Of a stretch of 64,000 bases of DNA, positions 34,081 to 43,110 are shown one piece after another. Below the pieces are notes generated by a model that was not told where the DNA came from, did not search any database, and saw nothing but the letters and a program-made list of their open reading frames with translations. Origin of the DNA: Hydrogenophaga sp. (GTDB lineage: Bacteria; Pseudomonadota; Gammaproteobacteria; Burkholderiales; Burkholderiaceae_C); the NCBI RefSeq assembly GCF_030158645.1, contig NZ_JAOASO010000026.1, positions 1 to 64,000 of the forward strand. Reading direction: 5' to 3'. Made by a program: the position numbers and the translations under genes. Numbering within the stretch: the stretch's first letter is position 1; each line of letters opens with the position of its first letter.

Positions 34081-34536
34081 TCAGGGATAGCGCCGGACCA
34101 GCGATTCGGCGAAGCACACCGGTTTGTCCGCGCCCTCGCGCTCCACCACCACGCCCCAGGTCATCTGCTGACCACCGTGTTCGATGGCTTCGCAGGCCTG
34201 CAGCGTCAGGCGCGCGCGCACCCGACTGCCCACGGGCACGGGCGAGGTGAATCGCACACGGTTCAGGCCGTAGTTCACGCCCATGCTGGAGCCCTTGATG
34301 TCCAGCGCCGATTCAAAAAACACCGGCAACAGGGACAGCGTGAGGAAACCGTGCGCGATCGGCGCACCGAACGGGCCGGCCTTGGCACGCTCCACGTCCA
34401 CATGGATCCACTGGTGGTCCCCCGTGGCTTCGGCAAAGCGGTTGACCTGCTCCTGGGTGATGGTGACCCAGTCGCTCACGGCCACTTCCTGGCCAACGCA
34501 GGCGGCCACATCGGCCAAGGATTCGAATGTTTTCAT
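34081..34536 (-). CDS. MaoC-family dehydratase ((R)-specific enoyl-CoA hydratase-like)
   Basis: A 151-residue single hot-dog protein. The hydratase-2 motif FAEATGDHQWIHVDVERA supplies the catalytic Asp and His (about residues 40 and 45). The rest (GPFGAPIAHGFLTLSLLP, GVNYGLNRVRF) matches NodN/MaoC stand-alone hydratases, which add water to enoyl-CoA with R stereochemistry. The context does not give a substrate; fatty-acid or PHA metabolism is possible. Start at the ATG at 34536. Confidence 0.92.
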   Translation of the reverse strand: MKTFESLADVAACVGQEVAVSDWVTITQEQVNRFAEATGDHQWIHVDVERAKAGPFGAPIAHGFLTLSLLPVFFESALDIKGSSMGVNYGLNRVRFTSPVPVGSRVRARLTLQACEAIEHGGQQMTWGVVVEREGADKPVCFAESLVRRYP

Positions 34537-34597
34537 GCCGGCCACTGTACGGCCGACCGGCGCCGGGAGATGTCGGCACCGGGACAGCGTGGGCGCC

Positions 34598-35215
34598 TCA
34601 GGCGTCGAGCCACCGGCAGATGGCCTGCCACTGCTGCAGGTCTTTCTCGACCCGGCCGGGCGCCACATCGAACAGCGTGAGTCCGCGAGCCGCGAGGTGG
34701 ATGTAGTTCTGCGTGTCGCGCAGCGTCCCCAGCACCGGCAGGCCCAGGCTGGCCACAAACTCGTTGAGCTTGTCGGCGGAGATGGTGCGCGGGTCGACCC
34801 GCATGCCGACGATGCCGATCTGCAATTTGTCGGCGCGGCGTGTCTCGGCCAGTTCGTCGAGAAATGCGCGCGTGGCGTAGATGTCGAAGATGCTGGGTTG
34901 CAGCGGCACCAGCACCTTGTCGGCGATTTTCAGCACGTCCTTGAAGCGCCAGCCGTGCAGGCCGGCGGGCGTGTCGAGCACCACGTGCGTGGTTTCCTTG
35001 GGTGGTCGGGCGATCAGGTCGTGGGAAACCTGCCAGGTCTGGATCGGCCGTGCGGCCGGGGGACGCAGTTTCAGCCACAGGGCCGAGGATTGCTGGCGGT
35101 CCACGTCGCCCAGCATCACCGGGTGGCCCTGGCGGGCAAAGTAGCCGGCCACGTTGGTCGACAGCGTGGATTTGCCCACGCCTCCTTTGGGATTGGCAAC
35201 CACCACGATCGGCAT
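34598..35215 (-). CDS. Orphan ParA-family ATPase
   Basis: A 205-residue deviant-Walker-A ATPase. The P-loop is NPKGGVGKSTLS (about residues 8-19) with the signature lysine, Walker A' is MLGDVDRQQSS (about 34), and the Walker B region is THVVLDTPAGL. It has no N-terminal DNA-binding domain and no ParB gene or parS site beside it. Such short ParA proteins position cargoes such as chemoreceptor arrays or plasmids; the cargo here is unknown. The ATG at 35215 is chosen since MPIVVVANPKGG is the family start. Confidence 0.9.
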   Translation of the reverse strand: MPIVVVANPKGGVGKSTLSTNVAGYFARQGHPVMLGDVDRQQSSALWLKLRPPAARPIQTWQVSHDLIARPPKETTHVVLDTPAGLHGWRFKDVLKIADKVLVPLQPSIFDIYATRAFLDELAETRRADKLQIGIVGMRVDPRTISADKLNEFVASLGLPVLGTLRDTQNYIHLAARGLTLFDVAPGRVEKDLQQWQAICRWLDA

Positions 35216-35288
35216 CAGGAGCTCCTTGGCTGGGAAACGGCCCGCACGGCGGGGGCGTGGCGCGGGGCTGGCACGGCGAGCGCCTATG

Positions 35289-36044
35289 TTATGCCAGCGC
35301 GTCCCAGACGAGTTTGCAGCCGGTGAGGAACATGCCGGCATAAACCATGCGGTAAAAAAGCAGCGGTTTGATGCGGTGCGCGATGCGAACGCCCACCCAC
35401 ACGCCGATGGGCGCGAACGGGAGCAAAGCCAGCGACGTCGTCATGTTGCGCACATCGAGCAGGCCCAGCCAGGCATAGGGAATCCACTTGGCCAGGTTGA
35501 TGAAGAAGAAGAAAAAGGCCATCGTGCCGGTGAACAGCAGGGGCGACAGGCGCAGCGGGATCACGTAGGCATTGATCGGCGGCCCGCCGGCGTGCGCAAT
35601 GAAGCTGGTGAAACCCGAGGTCACACTGAGCAGACCGCCGACCCATTTGGGCGGCGGTGGGCTGTCGGGTTGGGGCGGGAACACCAGGCGCTGCGCCAGA
35701 AAGAGCAGCGTGAAGACCCCCACGATGCCGGCCACCACGCGCGCATCCAGCAGTTTGAAGAGCAACGCGCCGATGACGATGCCCGCCAGCCCGAAGGGCA
35801 AGAGGAACATCAGCAGGCGCCGGTCCACGTTCTTGCGAAACGCGGCCATGCCCAGCAAATCCATGAGCAGCAGCACCGGCATGAGGATGGCCGCAGCCTG
35901 CGGCACGGTGACCGCCAGCGCCATCATGGGCACGGCCAGCGAGCCGAAGCCGGCGCCGAATCCACTCTTGCTCACGCCGAGCAACAGCACGGCGGGAATC
36001 GACACGGCATAGAAATACGGATCGGTGATGAGGGACAGGGCCAC
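35289..36044 (-). CDS. TauE/SafE-family membrane transporter
   Basis: A 251-residue polytopic membrane protein of the TSUP (TauE/SafE) family, which exports small anions such as sulfite or sulfoacetate. The duplicated family motif is visible: GVSKSGFGAGFGSLAVPMMAL in the first half and GGLLSVTSGFTSFIAHAGGPP in the second. The start is uncertain. GTG at 36044 is chosen because a terminator hairpin lies just upstream and the remaining 34 codons of the open frame have no hydrophobic or conserved sequence. The substrate is not evident. Confidence 0.85.
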   Translation of the reverse strand: MALSLITDPYFYAVSIPAVLLLGVSKSGFGAGFGSLAVPMMALAVTVPQAAAILMPVLLLMDLLGMAAFRKNVDRRLLMFLLPFGLAGIVIGALLFKLLDARVVAGIVGVFTLLFLAQRLVFPPQPDSPPPPKWVGGLLSVTSGFTSFIAHAGGPPINAYVIPLRLSPLLFTGTMAFFFFFINLAKWIPYAWLGLLDVRNMTTSLALLPFAPIGVWVGVRIAHRIKPLLFYRMVYAGMFLTGCKLVWDALA

Positions 36045-36062
36045 GAGGTTCAGACAAAAGAA

Positions 36063-36086
36063 GAGCCCGCATCTGATGGCGGGCTC
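36063..36086 (-). terminator. Terminator downstream of pcaF
   Basis: GAGCCCGC (36063-36070) and GCGGGCTC (36079-36086) pair across an 8-base loop. Read on the minus strand the stem is followed by TTCTTTTG, fitting termination after pcaF, whose stop is 80 bases upstream on that strand. Confidence 0.7.
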
Positions 36087-36165
36087 GTTGAGTGGGTTGG
36101 ATGATCGGCCGGTGCCTCCGGATGGCCAGTGGCACGCAACGCGCACACGCCGGAAAACGGGCCGT

Positions 36166-37368
<1,203 letters not shown>

Positions 37369-37390
37369 GAAGGTCTCCGGTGTTGTGGGG

Positions 37391-38032
37391 TCAGGCGGCG
37401 ATGGGCAGGCCCACCAGGCGTTCGAGTTCGGCGTGCGCCAGGCCATCGACCTTGTCGATGAGCTGCAGGCCCTGCGGCGTGCAGGCGAGTGTGGCGAGAT
37501 CGGTGTAAATGCGTTTCACGCAGGCGACACCGGTGAGCGGGTAGGTGCAGGCTTGCACCACCTTGCTGCGGCCTTGTTTGTCGAGCAGATCCATCATCAC
37601 CCAGGTCTGCTTGGCGCCCACGGCCAGGTCCATCGCGCCGCCCACGGCGGGAATGGCGCCGGGCTCGCCGGTGCTCCAGTTCGCCAGATCACCGGTGGCC
37701 GAGACCTGGAACGCGCCGAGCACACAGATGTCCAGGTGGCCGCCGCGCATCATGCCGAAGCTGTCGGCGTGGTGAAAGTAAGAGCCGCCGGGGAGGAGCG
37801 TCACCGGCTGTTTGCCGGCGTTGATGAGGTCGTAGTCTTCAGCCCCTGCGGCCGGTGCCGGGCCCATGCCCAGGATGCCGTTTTCGCTGTGCAACACCAC
37901 CTCGATGCCCGGGGCCAGGTGGTTCGCCACCTGCGTGGGCATGCCGATGCCCAAGTTCACATAGGCGCCGTCGTGGATGTCGCGCGCCACGCGCTGCGCG
38001 AGTTCGGCCTTGCTGCGTTTCTGGTAAATCAT
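37391..38032 (-). CDS. pcaJ: 3-oxoadipate CoA-transferase, beta subunit
   Basis: A 213-residue family I CoA-transferase subunit. The catalytic glutamate lies in HSENGILGMGP (about residue 51), which forms the CoA thioester. GIGMPTQVANHL and VGGAMDLAVGAKQTWVMM are family signatures. With the alpha subunit it moves CoA from succinyl-CoA to 3-oxoadipate. Its ATG overlaps the pcaI stop as ATGA, so the two subunits are translated together. A 3-oxoacid transferase of other specificity is less likely given the neighbouring pcaF. Confidence 0.9.
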   Translation of the reverse strand: MIYQKRSKAELAQRVARDIHDGAYVNLGIGMPTQVANHLAPGIEVVLHSENGILGMGPAPAAGAEDYDLINAGKQPVTLLPGGSYFHHADSFGMMRGGHLDICVLGAFQVSATGDLANWSTGEPGAIPAVGGAMDLAVGAKQTWVMMDLLDKQGRSKVVQACTYPLTGVACVKRIYTDLATLACTPQGLQLIDKVDGLAHAELERLVGLPIAA

Positions 38033-38730
38033 ACAGACCCTTTGAAGCCGCCGGCCTGCGTGGCCACGCGGTCGATGCAAACGATCTTTCCCACGTGGAT
38101 GCCGGGCGTGACGATGGTCTCGGGGTCGAGCGCACCGAGTTCAACGATTTGGTGCACGGTGGCGATGGTGTGGCGCGCGGCCATGGCCATCACCGGTCCG
38201 AAATTGCGCGCGGCCTTGCGGTAAGTGAGGTTGCCCCAGCGGTCGCCGCGCTCGGCCTTGATGAGCGCTACGTCGCCGGCCAGCGGCGACTCGAACACGT
38301 AATGGCGGCCGTTGATCTCGCGCGTTTCCTTGCCCTCGGCCAGCGCGGTGCCGTAGCCGGTGGGCGTGAAGAAGCCGCCGATGCCGGCACCGGCGGCGCG
38401 CAGCCGCTCGGCCAGGTTGCCCTGGGGCACGAGTTCCAGTTCGATCTGGCCGGCACGGTAAAGGCCGTCGAAGACGTGGCTGTCGGCCTGGCGCGGGAAG
38501 CTGCAGATGATCTTGCGCACCCGCCCGGCGGCCAGCAGCGCGGCGAGACCCGTGTCGCCGTTGCCGGCGTTGTTGTTCACCACGGTGAGCTCGCGCGCGC
38601 CGTGTTCGATCAGGCCGTCGATCAGCTCGGCGGGAATGCCCGAGGTGCCGAAGCCGCCGATGAGCACGGTGTGCCCGTCGCGCACCACCGAAAGTGCGTC
38701 GGCGATCGACGGGGAAATCTTGTTGATCAC
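38029..38730 (-). CDS. pcaI: 3-oxoadipate CoA-transferase, alpha subunit
   Basis: A 233-residue family I CoA-transferase subunit. The glycine-rich stretch HTVLIGGFGTSGIPAELIDGL (about 20-40) is the CoA-transferase motif, followed by NNNAGNGDTGL and GFFTPTGYGTALAEGKE. The start is GTG at 38730, supported by AGGAGACAGC immediately upstream; the open frame extends further upstream into the operator region with no similarity. First gene of the pcaI-pcaJ-pcaF operon, divergent from its probable IclR regulator. Confidence 0.9.
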   Translation of the reverse strand: MINKISPSIADALSVVRDGHTVLIGGFGTSGIPAELIDGLIEHGARELTVVNNNAGNGDTGLAALLAAGRVRKIICSFPRQADSHVFDGLYRAGQIELELVPQGNLAERLRAAGAGIGGFFTPTGYGTALAEGKETREINGRHYVFESPLAGDVALIKAERGDRWGNLTYRKAARNFGPVMAMAARHTIATVHQIVELGALDPETIVTPGIHVGKIVCIDRVATQAGGFKGSV

Positions 38731-38768
38731 GCTGTCTCCTGTTCGGCTGCTTGGCCTTGTTCTGAAAT

Positions 38769-38789
38769 TTTGTTCGCCTGAAGAACAAA
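38769..38789. promoter_or_regulatory. Inverted-repeat operator between pcaI and the IclR gene
   Basis: TTTGTTC (38769-38775) and GAACAAA (38783-38789) form a perfect 7-base inverted repeat with a 7-base spacer, and a further GTTCGC follows at 38791-38796. It is centred in the 103-base divergent gap, where an IclR-type regulator such as PcaR would bind. The assignment to that protein is inference. Confidence 0.55.
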
Positions 38790-38833
38790 TGTTCGCAGAT
38801 TGAATTATAAACAGGCATTCGTCGAAACGACCC

Positions 38834-39628
38834 ATGTCTTCAACCACCACCCCACCCCGCCCCGGCGACAGCTACGTGCAATCGTTCGCGCGCGGGCTCG
38901 AGGTCATCCGCAGCTTCAGCGCCCAGGCGCCGCGCCAGACGCTGAGCGAAGTGGCCGCGCGCAGCGGCCTCACACGCGCCGGCGCGCGCCGCATCCTGCT
39001 CACGCTGCAGACGCTGGGCTATGTGGAGAGCGACGGCCGCGACTTCCGCCTCACCGCGCGCATCCTCGATCTGGGCTTTGCCTACCTTTCGTCGATGCCG
39101 ATCTGGAACCTGGCCGAGCCGGTGGTCGAGGCGCTGGTCGAATCGGTCAAGGAATCGAGCTCGGCCGCGGTGCTCGACGGCACCGACATCGTCTATGTGA
39201 TGCGCGTGCCCACCCACAAGATCATGAAGAACTCGCTGGGCATCGGCTCGCGCCTCCCGGCCCACTGCACCTCCCTGGGCCGCATGCTGCTGGCGGGCCT
39301 GAGCGACGACGAAGTGCTCGAACGCCTCAAGGTGTCCGACCTCAAGCCGCTCACCCGCCACACCCTCACCGACCCGGCCGCCGTGCTCACCCGCGTCCAA
39401 CAGGCGCGCAAGCAGGGCTGGTGTCTGGTGAACCAGGAACTGGAAGAAGGCCTGATTTCGCTGGCCGCACCGCTGGTGGACGCCAGCGGCCGCACCGTGG
39501 CCGCGCTCAACCTGAGCGGCCAGGCCAACCGCACCAGCGCCCGCGTGGTGCAAGACACGCTGCTGCCCCCGCTGCTGGACGCCACCCGCCAGATCTCCGC
39601 CCTGCTGGCGTTGAAGGGCAGCGCATGA
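38834..39628 (+). CDS. IclR-family regulator (PcaR/PobR type)
   Basis: A 264-residue regulator. The N-terminal winged helix (TLSEVAARSGLTRAGARRILLTLQTLGYV, about 36-65) binds DNA. The C-terminal effector domain has the IclR pattern MRVPTHKIMKNSLGIGSRLPAHCTSLGRMLL. PcaR proteins respond to beta-ketoadipate and activate pcaIJ, pcaF and related genes. Here the gene is divergent from pcaI, with a palindrome between. Its stop overlaps the TRIC-type gene's start as ATGA. Confidence 0.9.
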   Translation: MSSTTTPPRPGDSYVQSFARGLEVIRSFSAQAPRQTLSEVAARSGLTRAGARRILLTLQTLGYVESDGRDFRLTARILDLGFAYLSSMPIWNLAEPVVEALVESVKESSSAAVLDGTDIVYVMRVPTHKIMKNSLGIGSRLPAHCTSLGRMLLAGLSDDEVLERLKVSDLKPLTRHTLTDPAAVLTRVQQARKQGWCLVNQELEEGLISLAAPLVDASGRTVAALNLSGQANRTSARVVQDTLLPPLLDATRQISALLALKGSA

Positions 39629-40275
39629 ACCCGGCCTTGAACAACGTGGCGCTCTGGGGCGAAGGCCTGCGCCTGCTGGTCGAGATCAGCGCCACAGCCG
39701 CCTTTGCGCTCTCAGGCGTGATGGCGGGCGCGCGCAAGCAGCTCGACGCGGTGGGCGTGTGCGTGGTGGGCTTTCTGGCAGCGTTTGGCGGCGGCACGCT
39801 GCGAGACCTGCTGCTGGACCAACGCCCTTTCTTCTGGGTGCGCCACGTGGAGCTGCTGTGGGGCGTGTTCGCGCTGTGCGTGCTGGCCATGCTGTTCCTG
39901 CGCTCGCGCCATTTCCCGATCACCGAACGCGCCATGCAGTGGCCCGACGCGCTGGGCCTCGGCCTGTTTGCCGCCACCGGCGTGCACCAGGCGCTGCTGC
40001 TGGACATGCCGGCGCTGGTGGCGGTGCTCATGGGCCTGACCACCGGCGTGTTCGGCGGCGTGCTGCGCGACGTGGTGTGCAACGAGATCCCCACCGCCTT
40101 CCACGACCACCGGCCCTACGCGGTGTGTGCGTTTGCCGGCAGCTGGGTCTATGTGGGCCTGTGGCAGCTGCAGGCGCCGGGCTGGCTGGCGCTGCTGGGG
40201 TGCGTGGGTGTCACGGCCGGGCTGCGCGGTCTGGCCCTGTGGCGCAACTGGCAACTGCCCGCCTGGCGGCTCTGA
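39625..40275 (+). CDS. UPF0126/TRIC-type membrane protein
   Basis: A 216-residue, seven-helix membrane protein of the YicG/UPF0126 family. The duplicated motif GxxR-D is visible as AAFGGGTLRDLLLDQRPFFW (about 50-69) and GVFGGVLRDVVCNEIP (about 136-151), which line the pore in the trimeric TRIC cation channels. YicG is linked to glycine uptake in E. coli, so the transported ion or solute is uncertain. It is translationally coupled to the IclR gene by an ATGA overlap. Confidence 0.9.
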   Translation: MNPALNNVALWGEGLRLLVEISATAAFALSGVMAGARKQLDAVGVCVVGFLAAFGGGTLRDLLLDQRPFFWVRHVELLWGVFALCVLAMLFLRSRHFPITERAMQWPDALGLGLFAATGVHQALLLDMPALVAVLMGLTTGVFGGVLRDVVCNEIPTAFHDHRPYAVCAFAGSWVYVGLWQLQAPGWLALLGCVGVTAGLRGLALWRNWQLPAWRL

Positions 40276-40302
40276 CACGCGCGCTGCGGGACAATCGCTC
40301 CC

Positions 40303-40737
40303 ATGTTCAATCCGACCCAAGCCGATGTGCGCCGCTTCTTCTGCGCGGTGCACGCCAAGACGCTGCAGCAGCAGCCCATGGAAGCCATCGAGTCGCTGGC
40401 CAGCCAGTGGATCGCCGAGCACCCCGAGTACCACGCCGAGCTGAGCGATGTGGACGCGGCACTGGAGCGCATGGGTCAGCCGGGCACTGACCGCGACAAC
40501 CCGTTCCTGCACCTGTCCATGCACCTGTCGATCAGCGAGCAGTGCAGCATCGACCAGCCCCCCGGCATCCGCCAGGCGGTGGAGCTGCTCACCGCCAGAC
40601 GCGACGACCTGCACAGCGCCCACCACGAGGTGATGGAATGCCTGGGCACCATGCTCTGGGAAAGCCAGCGCGCCGGAAGGCCGCCTGATGGTCAGGCTTA
40701 CATCGACCAGGTGCGCCGACGGGCGACCCAGGACTGA
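40303..40737 (+). CDS. DUF1841 protein
   Basis: A 144-residue soluble protein matching DUF1841. It starts MFNPTQADVRRFFCAVHAK and has the conserved HPEYHAEL and NPFLHLSMHLSISEQCSIDQPPGIR, rich in histidines that may bind metal. Predicted all-helical, no signal peptide. The family is conserved in proteobacteria with no known function. Start at ATG 40303, followed by a strong terminator. Confidence 0.88.
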   Translation: MFNPTQADVRRFFCAVHAKTLQQQPMEAIESLASQWIAEHPEYHAELSDVDAALERMGQPGTDRDNPFLHLSMHLSISEQCSIDQPPGIRQAVELLTARRDDLHSAHHEVMECLGTMLWESQRAGRPPDGQAYIDQVRRRATQD

Positions 40738-40740
40738 AAC

Positions 40741-40769
40741 AAAAAAGCCGCTCGGTGAGCGGCTTTTTT
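40741..40769. terminator. Bidirectional terminator
   Basis: AAAAAAGCCGCTC (40741-40753) pairs perfectly with GAGCGGCTTTTTT (40757-40769) across a 3-base loop. It has an A-run and a T-run on its two sides and serves the converging DUF1841 and cytochrome c4 genes. Confidence 0.95.
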
Positions 40770-40785
40770 GCGGGGCAGTCGGCGC

Positions 40786-41454
40786 TTACTTGAAGCGGGG
40801 CTGCGCCACCACCTTCATTTCGCCTTCCAGCGAGCCCAGGTACTTGGCGATCTCGCGCATTTCGGCGGTGGAATACTGCTTGGCGATGCCGGCCATGATG
40901 CCGTTGGAACGGCCCACCACCGCGTTGCCTTCGACCGTGTAGGCCTTGAGCGCGAAGAAGAGGTAGTCGGCGTGCTGGCCGGCCAGCTTGGGGTAGCTGG
41001 GGTCGATCGGCTTGCTGAAGTTGGCGCCGTGGCACGAAGCGCAGGCGCCTTTTTCGATCAGCGCGGCGGCCGTCGTGCTGGCGGTGCGGGGGGTGTCGGG
41101 TGCGGTCTTGTCGGCGTGCGAGGCGTAGTAAGCGGCCAGGTCGGCCATGTCCTGCTCGGTCAGCGAACCCGCAATGCCGCGCATGGTGGGGTGCTTGCGG
41201 TCGCCCTTTTTGTAGGCGTTGAGCGCCGACACGATGTAGGCACCCGACTGGCCCGAAATCATGGGCACCTTGTGGATTTCAGGGAAGCTGTTCTGGTAAC
41301 CCGGGATGCCGTGGCAGCCGATGCACATCTCGGCCTTCTTCTGACCGGCCGCCACGTCACCCGTGGCACCCTGGGCGTGAACCGAAAAAGCGGCTGCGGA
41401 AAGCGTCGCAGCGGCGACAAGGGTGCGGGTGATCGTGGAGAACAGTGAGGTCAT
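40786..41454 (-). CDS. Diheme cytochrome c4
   Basis: A 222-residue exported cytochrome with a signal peptide (about 1-28, ending FSVHAQG) and two class I heme domains. Heme-binding motifs are CIGCH (about residues 44-48) and CASCH (about 137-141). Axial Met candidates are in KHPTMRGIAG and in SNGIMAGIA. Length and tandem structure fit cytochrome c4, which passes electrons from bc1 to terminal oxidases. A TATAAT -10-like box lies on the minus strand at 41500-41505. Confidence 0.93.
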   Translation of the reverse strand: MTSLFSTITRTLVAAATLSAAAFSVHAQGATGDVAAGQKKAEMCIGCHGIPGYQNSFPEIHKVPMISGQSGAYIVSALNAYKKGDRKHPTMRGIAGSLTEQDMADLAAYYASHADKTAPDTPRTASTTAAALIEKGACASCHGANFSKPIDPSYPKLAGQHADYLFFALKAYTVEGNAVVGRSNGIMAGIAKQYSTAEMREIAKYLGSLEGEMKVVAQPRFK

Positions 41455-41635
41455 TTTGCAAGCACAATGAATGAATCAGCGGGGGAAAATCAACCGCTGA
41501 TTATATAGACCGGTCAAGGCACCCCTCGCCTCAAAACCCCCGCCGGTGCGGGTCCTGTCAGGCGGCTGCCAGCAGCCTGGGGGCCGGATCACCCAGGATT
41601 TCGCCACCCGTTCAACCCTTCCAGCAGAACAACCC

Positions 41636-42490
41636 ATGAAATTCCAAGGCTCCGAGAACTACGTCGCCACGCAGGACCTGATGCTGGCCGTCAACGCCGC
41701 GATCACACTCAAACGCCCGCTGCTGGTCAAAGGCGAGCCCGGCACCGGCAAGACCATGCTGGCCGAAGAGGTGTCCACGGCGCTCAAACTGCCGCTGCTG
41801 CAGTGGCACATCAAGAGCACCACCAAGGCGCAGCAGGGCCTGTACGAATACGACGCGGTGAGCCGGCTGCGCGACAGCCAGCTGGCCGACATCGACGGCG
41901 GCGCCAAGGTGCGCGACATCCGCAACTACATCGTGCAGGGCGTGCTGTGGAAGGCGTTCACCGCCGACGCGCCGGTGGTGCTGCTGATCGACGAGATCGA
42001 CAAGGCCGACATCGAATTCCCGAACGACCTGCTGCGCGAACTCGACCGCATGGAGTTCTATTGCTATGAGACGCGCGAGCTGGTGCGCGCCAAACACCGC
42101 CCGCTGGTGTTCATCACCTCCAACAACGAGAAGGAGCTGCCCGACGCGTTTTTGCGCCGCTGCTTCTTCCACTACATCAAGTTCCCCGAAGCGGAGACCA
42201 TGCAGCGCATCGTGGACGTGCACTTCCCGAGCCTCAAGAAAGAGCTGCTGGCCGCGGCCATGAAAACCTTCTACGACGTGCGCAACCTGCCCGGCCTGAA
42301 GAAAAAGCCCAGCACCTCCGAACTGCTCGACTGGCTCAAGCTGCTGATGGCCGAAGACATCCCGCTCGAAGCGCTGCAAAGCGCTGACAGCAAGGTCAGC
42401 ATCCCGCCACTGGTGGGTGCGCTGCTGAAAAACGAGCAGGACACGACCTTGTTTGAAAAGCTGGTGTTCATGAACCAAAGGAACCGTTGA
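41636..42490 (+). CDS. MoxR-family AAA+ ATPase
   Basis: A 284-residue AAA+ ATPase. Walker A is GEPGTGKTMLAEE (about residues 29-41), Walker B is VVLLIDEIDKAD (about 114-125), sensor 1 is FITSNNEKELP, and the arginine finger lies in DAFLRRCFFHYIKFP. MoxR proteins act as chaperones that activate or insert metal cofactors or assemble complexes with a VWA-domain partner, which is encoded two genes downstream. The ATG at 41636 begins the conserved domain. Confidence 0.94.
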   Translation: MKFQGSENYVATQDLMLAVNAAITLKRPLLVKGEPGTGKTMLAEEVSTALKLPLLQWHIKSTTKAQQGLYEYDAVSRLRDSQLADIDGGAKVRDIRNYIVQGVLWKAFTADAPVVLLIDEIDKADIEFPNDLLRELDRMEFYCYETRELVRAKHRPLVFITSNNEKELPDAFLRRCFFHYIKFPEAETMQRIVDVHFPSLKKELLAAAMKTFYDVRNLPGLKKKPSTSELLDWLKLLMAEDIPLEALQSADSKVSIPPLVGALLKNEQDTTLFEKLVFMNQRNR

Positions 42491-42501
42491 ACGGCTTTGA
42501 C

Positions 42502-43095
42502 ATGTCATTCGTTGAACCCGTCACCCTCCGCAACAACGGCATGGCCCTGGTCCCGCTCTCGCTGGACCACGAAGACGGCTTGCGCGCCGCTGCGGCCGAT
42601 GGCGAACTCTGGAAGCTGCGCATCACCTCGGTGCCCGAACCGCACGAGACACGCGGCTACATCGAGACGGCGCTGAAGATGCTCGACGAAGGCCACCGCT
42701 TTGCCTTTGCCGTGACAGAGGAAGCCACGGGAAAAGTGCTCGGCAGCACCAGCTTCCACGACATCCTGCCGGCGGTGAAACGCGTGGAGATCGGCTACAC
42801 CTGGTACGCGAAAAGCGTGCAGCGCAGCCATGTCAACACCACCTGCAAGCTGCTCATGATGGGGCACGCCTTCGACGCCCTGGGCTGCCACGTGGTGGGC
42901 TGGCGCACCGACAACTACAACTTCGCGTCGCAAAAAGCCATCGAGCGGCTCGGCGCAAAAAAAGACGGCGTGATCCGCGGCCACGCCCTGCGACGCGACG
43001 GGACCATCCGCGACACGGTCATGTACAGCATGCGCTCGGGCGAGTGGCCGGAGGCGAAAGCCCAGCTGCTGTACCTGCGTGGCCTTCACGCCTGA
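42502..43095 (+). CDS. GNAT-family acetyltransferase (RimJ/RimL-like)
   Basis: A 197-residue acetyltransferase with the RimJ/RimL layout: LRNNGMALVPLSLDHEDGL at the start, VLGSTSFHDILPAVKRVEIGYTW in the centre, HAFDALGCHVVGWRTDNYN in place of the acetyl-CoA helix region, and IERLGAKKDGVIRGH at the end. The start is the ATG at 42502. A TTG at 42487 preceded by AAGGA and overlapping the MoxR stop is an alternative and would couple the two genes. It sits between the MoxR and VWA genes, which are normally adjacent; the target is unknown. Confidence 0.87.
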   Translation: MSFVEPVTLRNNGMALVPLSLDHEDGLRAAAADGELWKLRITSVPEPHETRGYIETALKMLDEGHRFAFAVTEEATGKVLGSTSFHDILPAVKRVEIGYTWYAKSVQRSHVNTTCKLLMMGHAFDALGCHVVGWRTDNYNFASQKAIERLGAKKDGVIRGHALRRDGTIRDTVMYSMRSGEWPEAKAQLLYLRGLHA

Positions 43096-43110
43096 CAACG
43101 GGAGATCACC

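Noticed and set aside
34598-35215. ParAB chromosome-partition locus
   Set aside because: Only the ParA-type ATPase is present; no ParB gene or repeated parS-like 16-mer is nearby.
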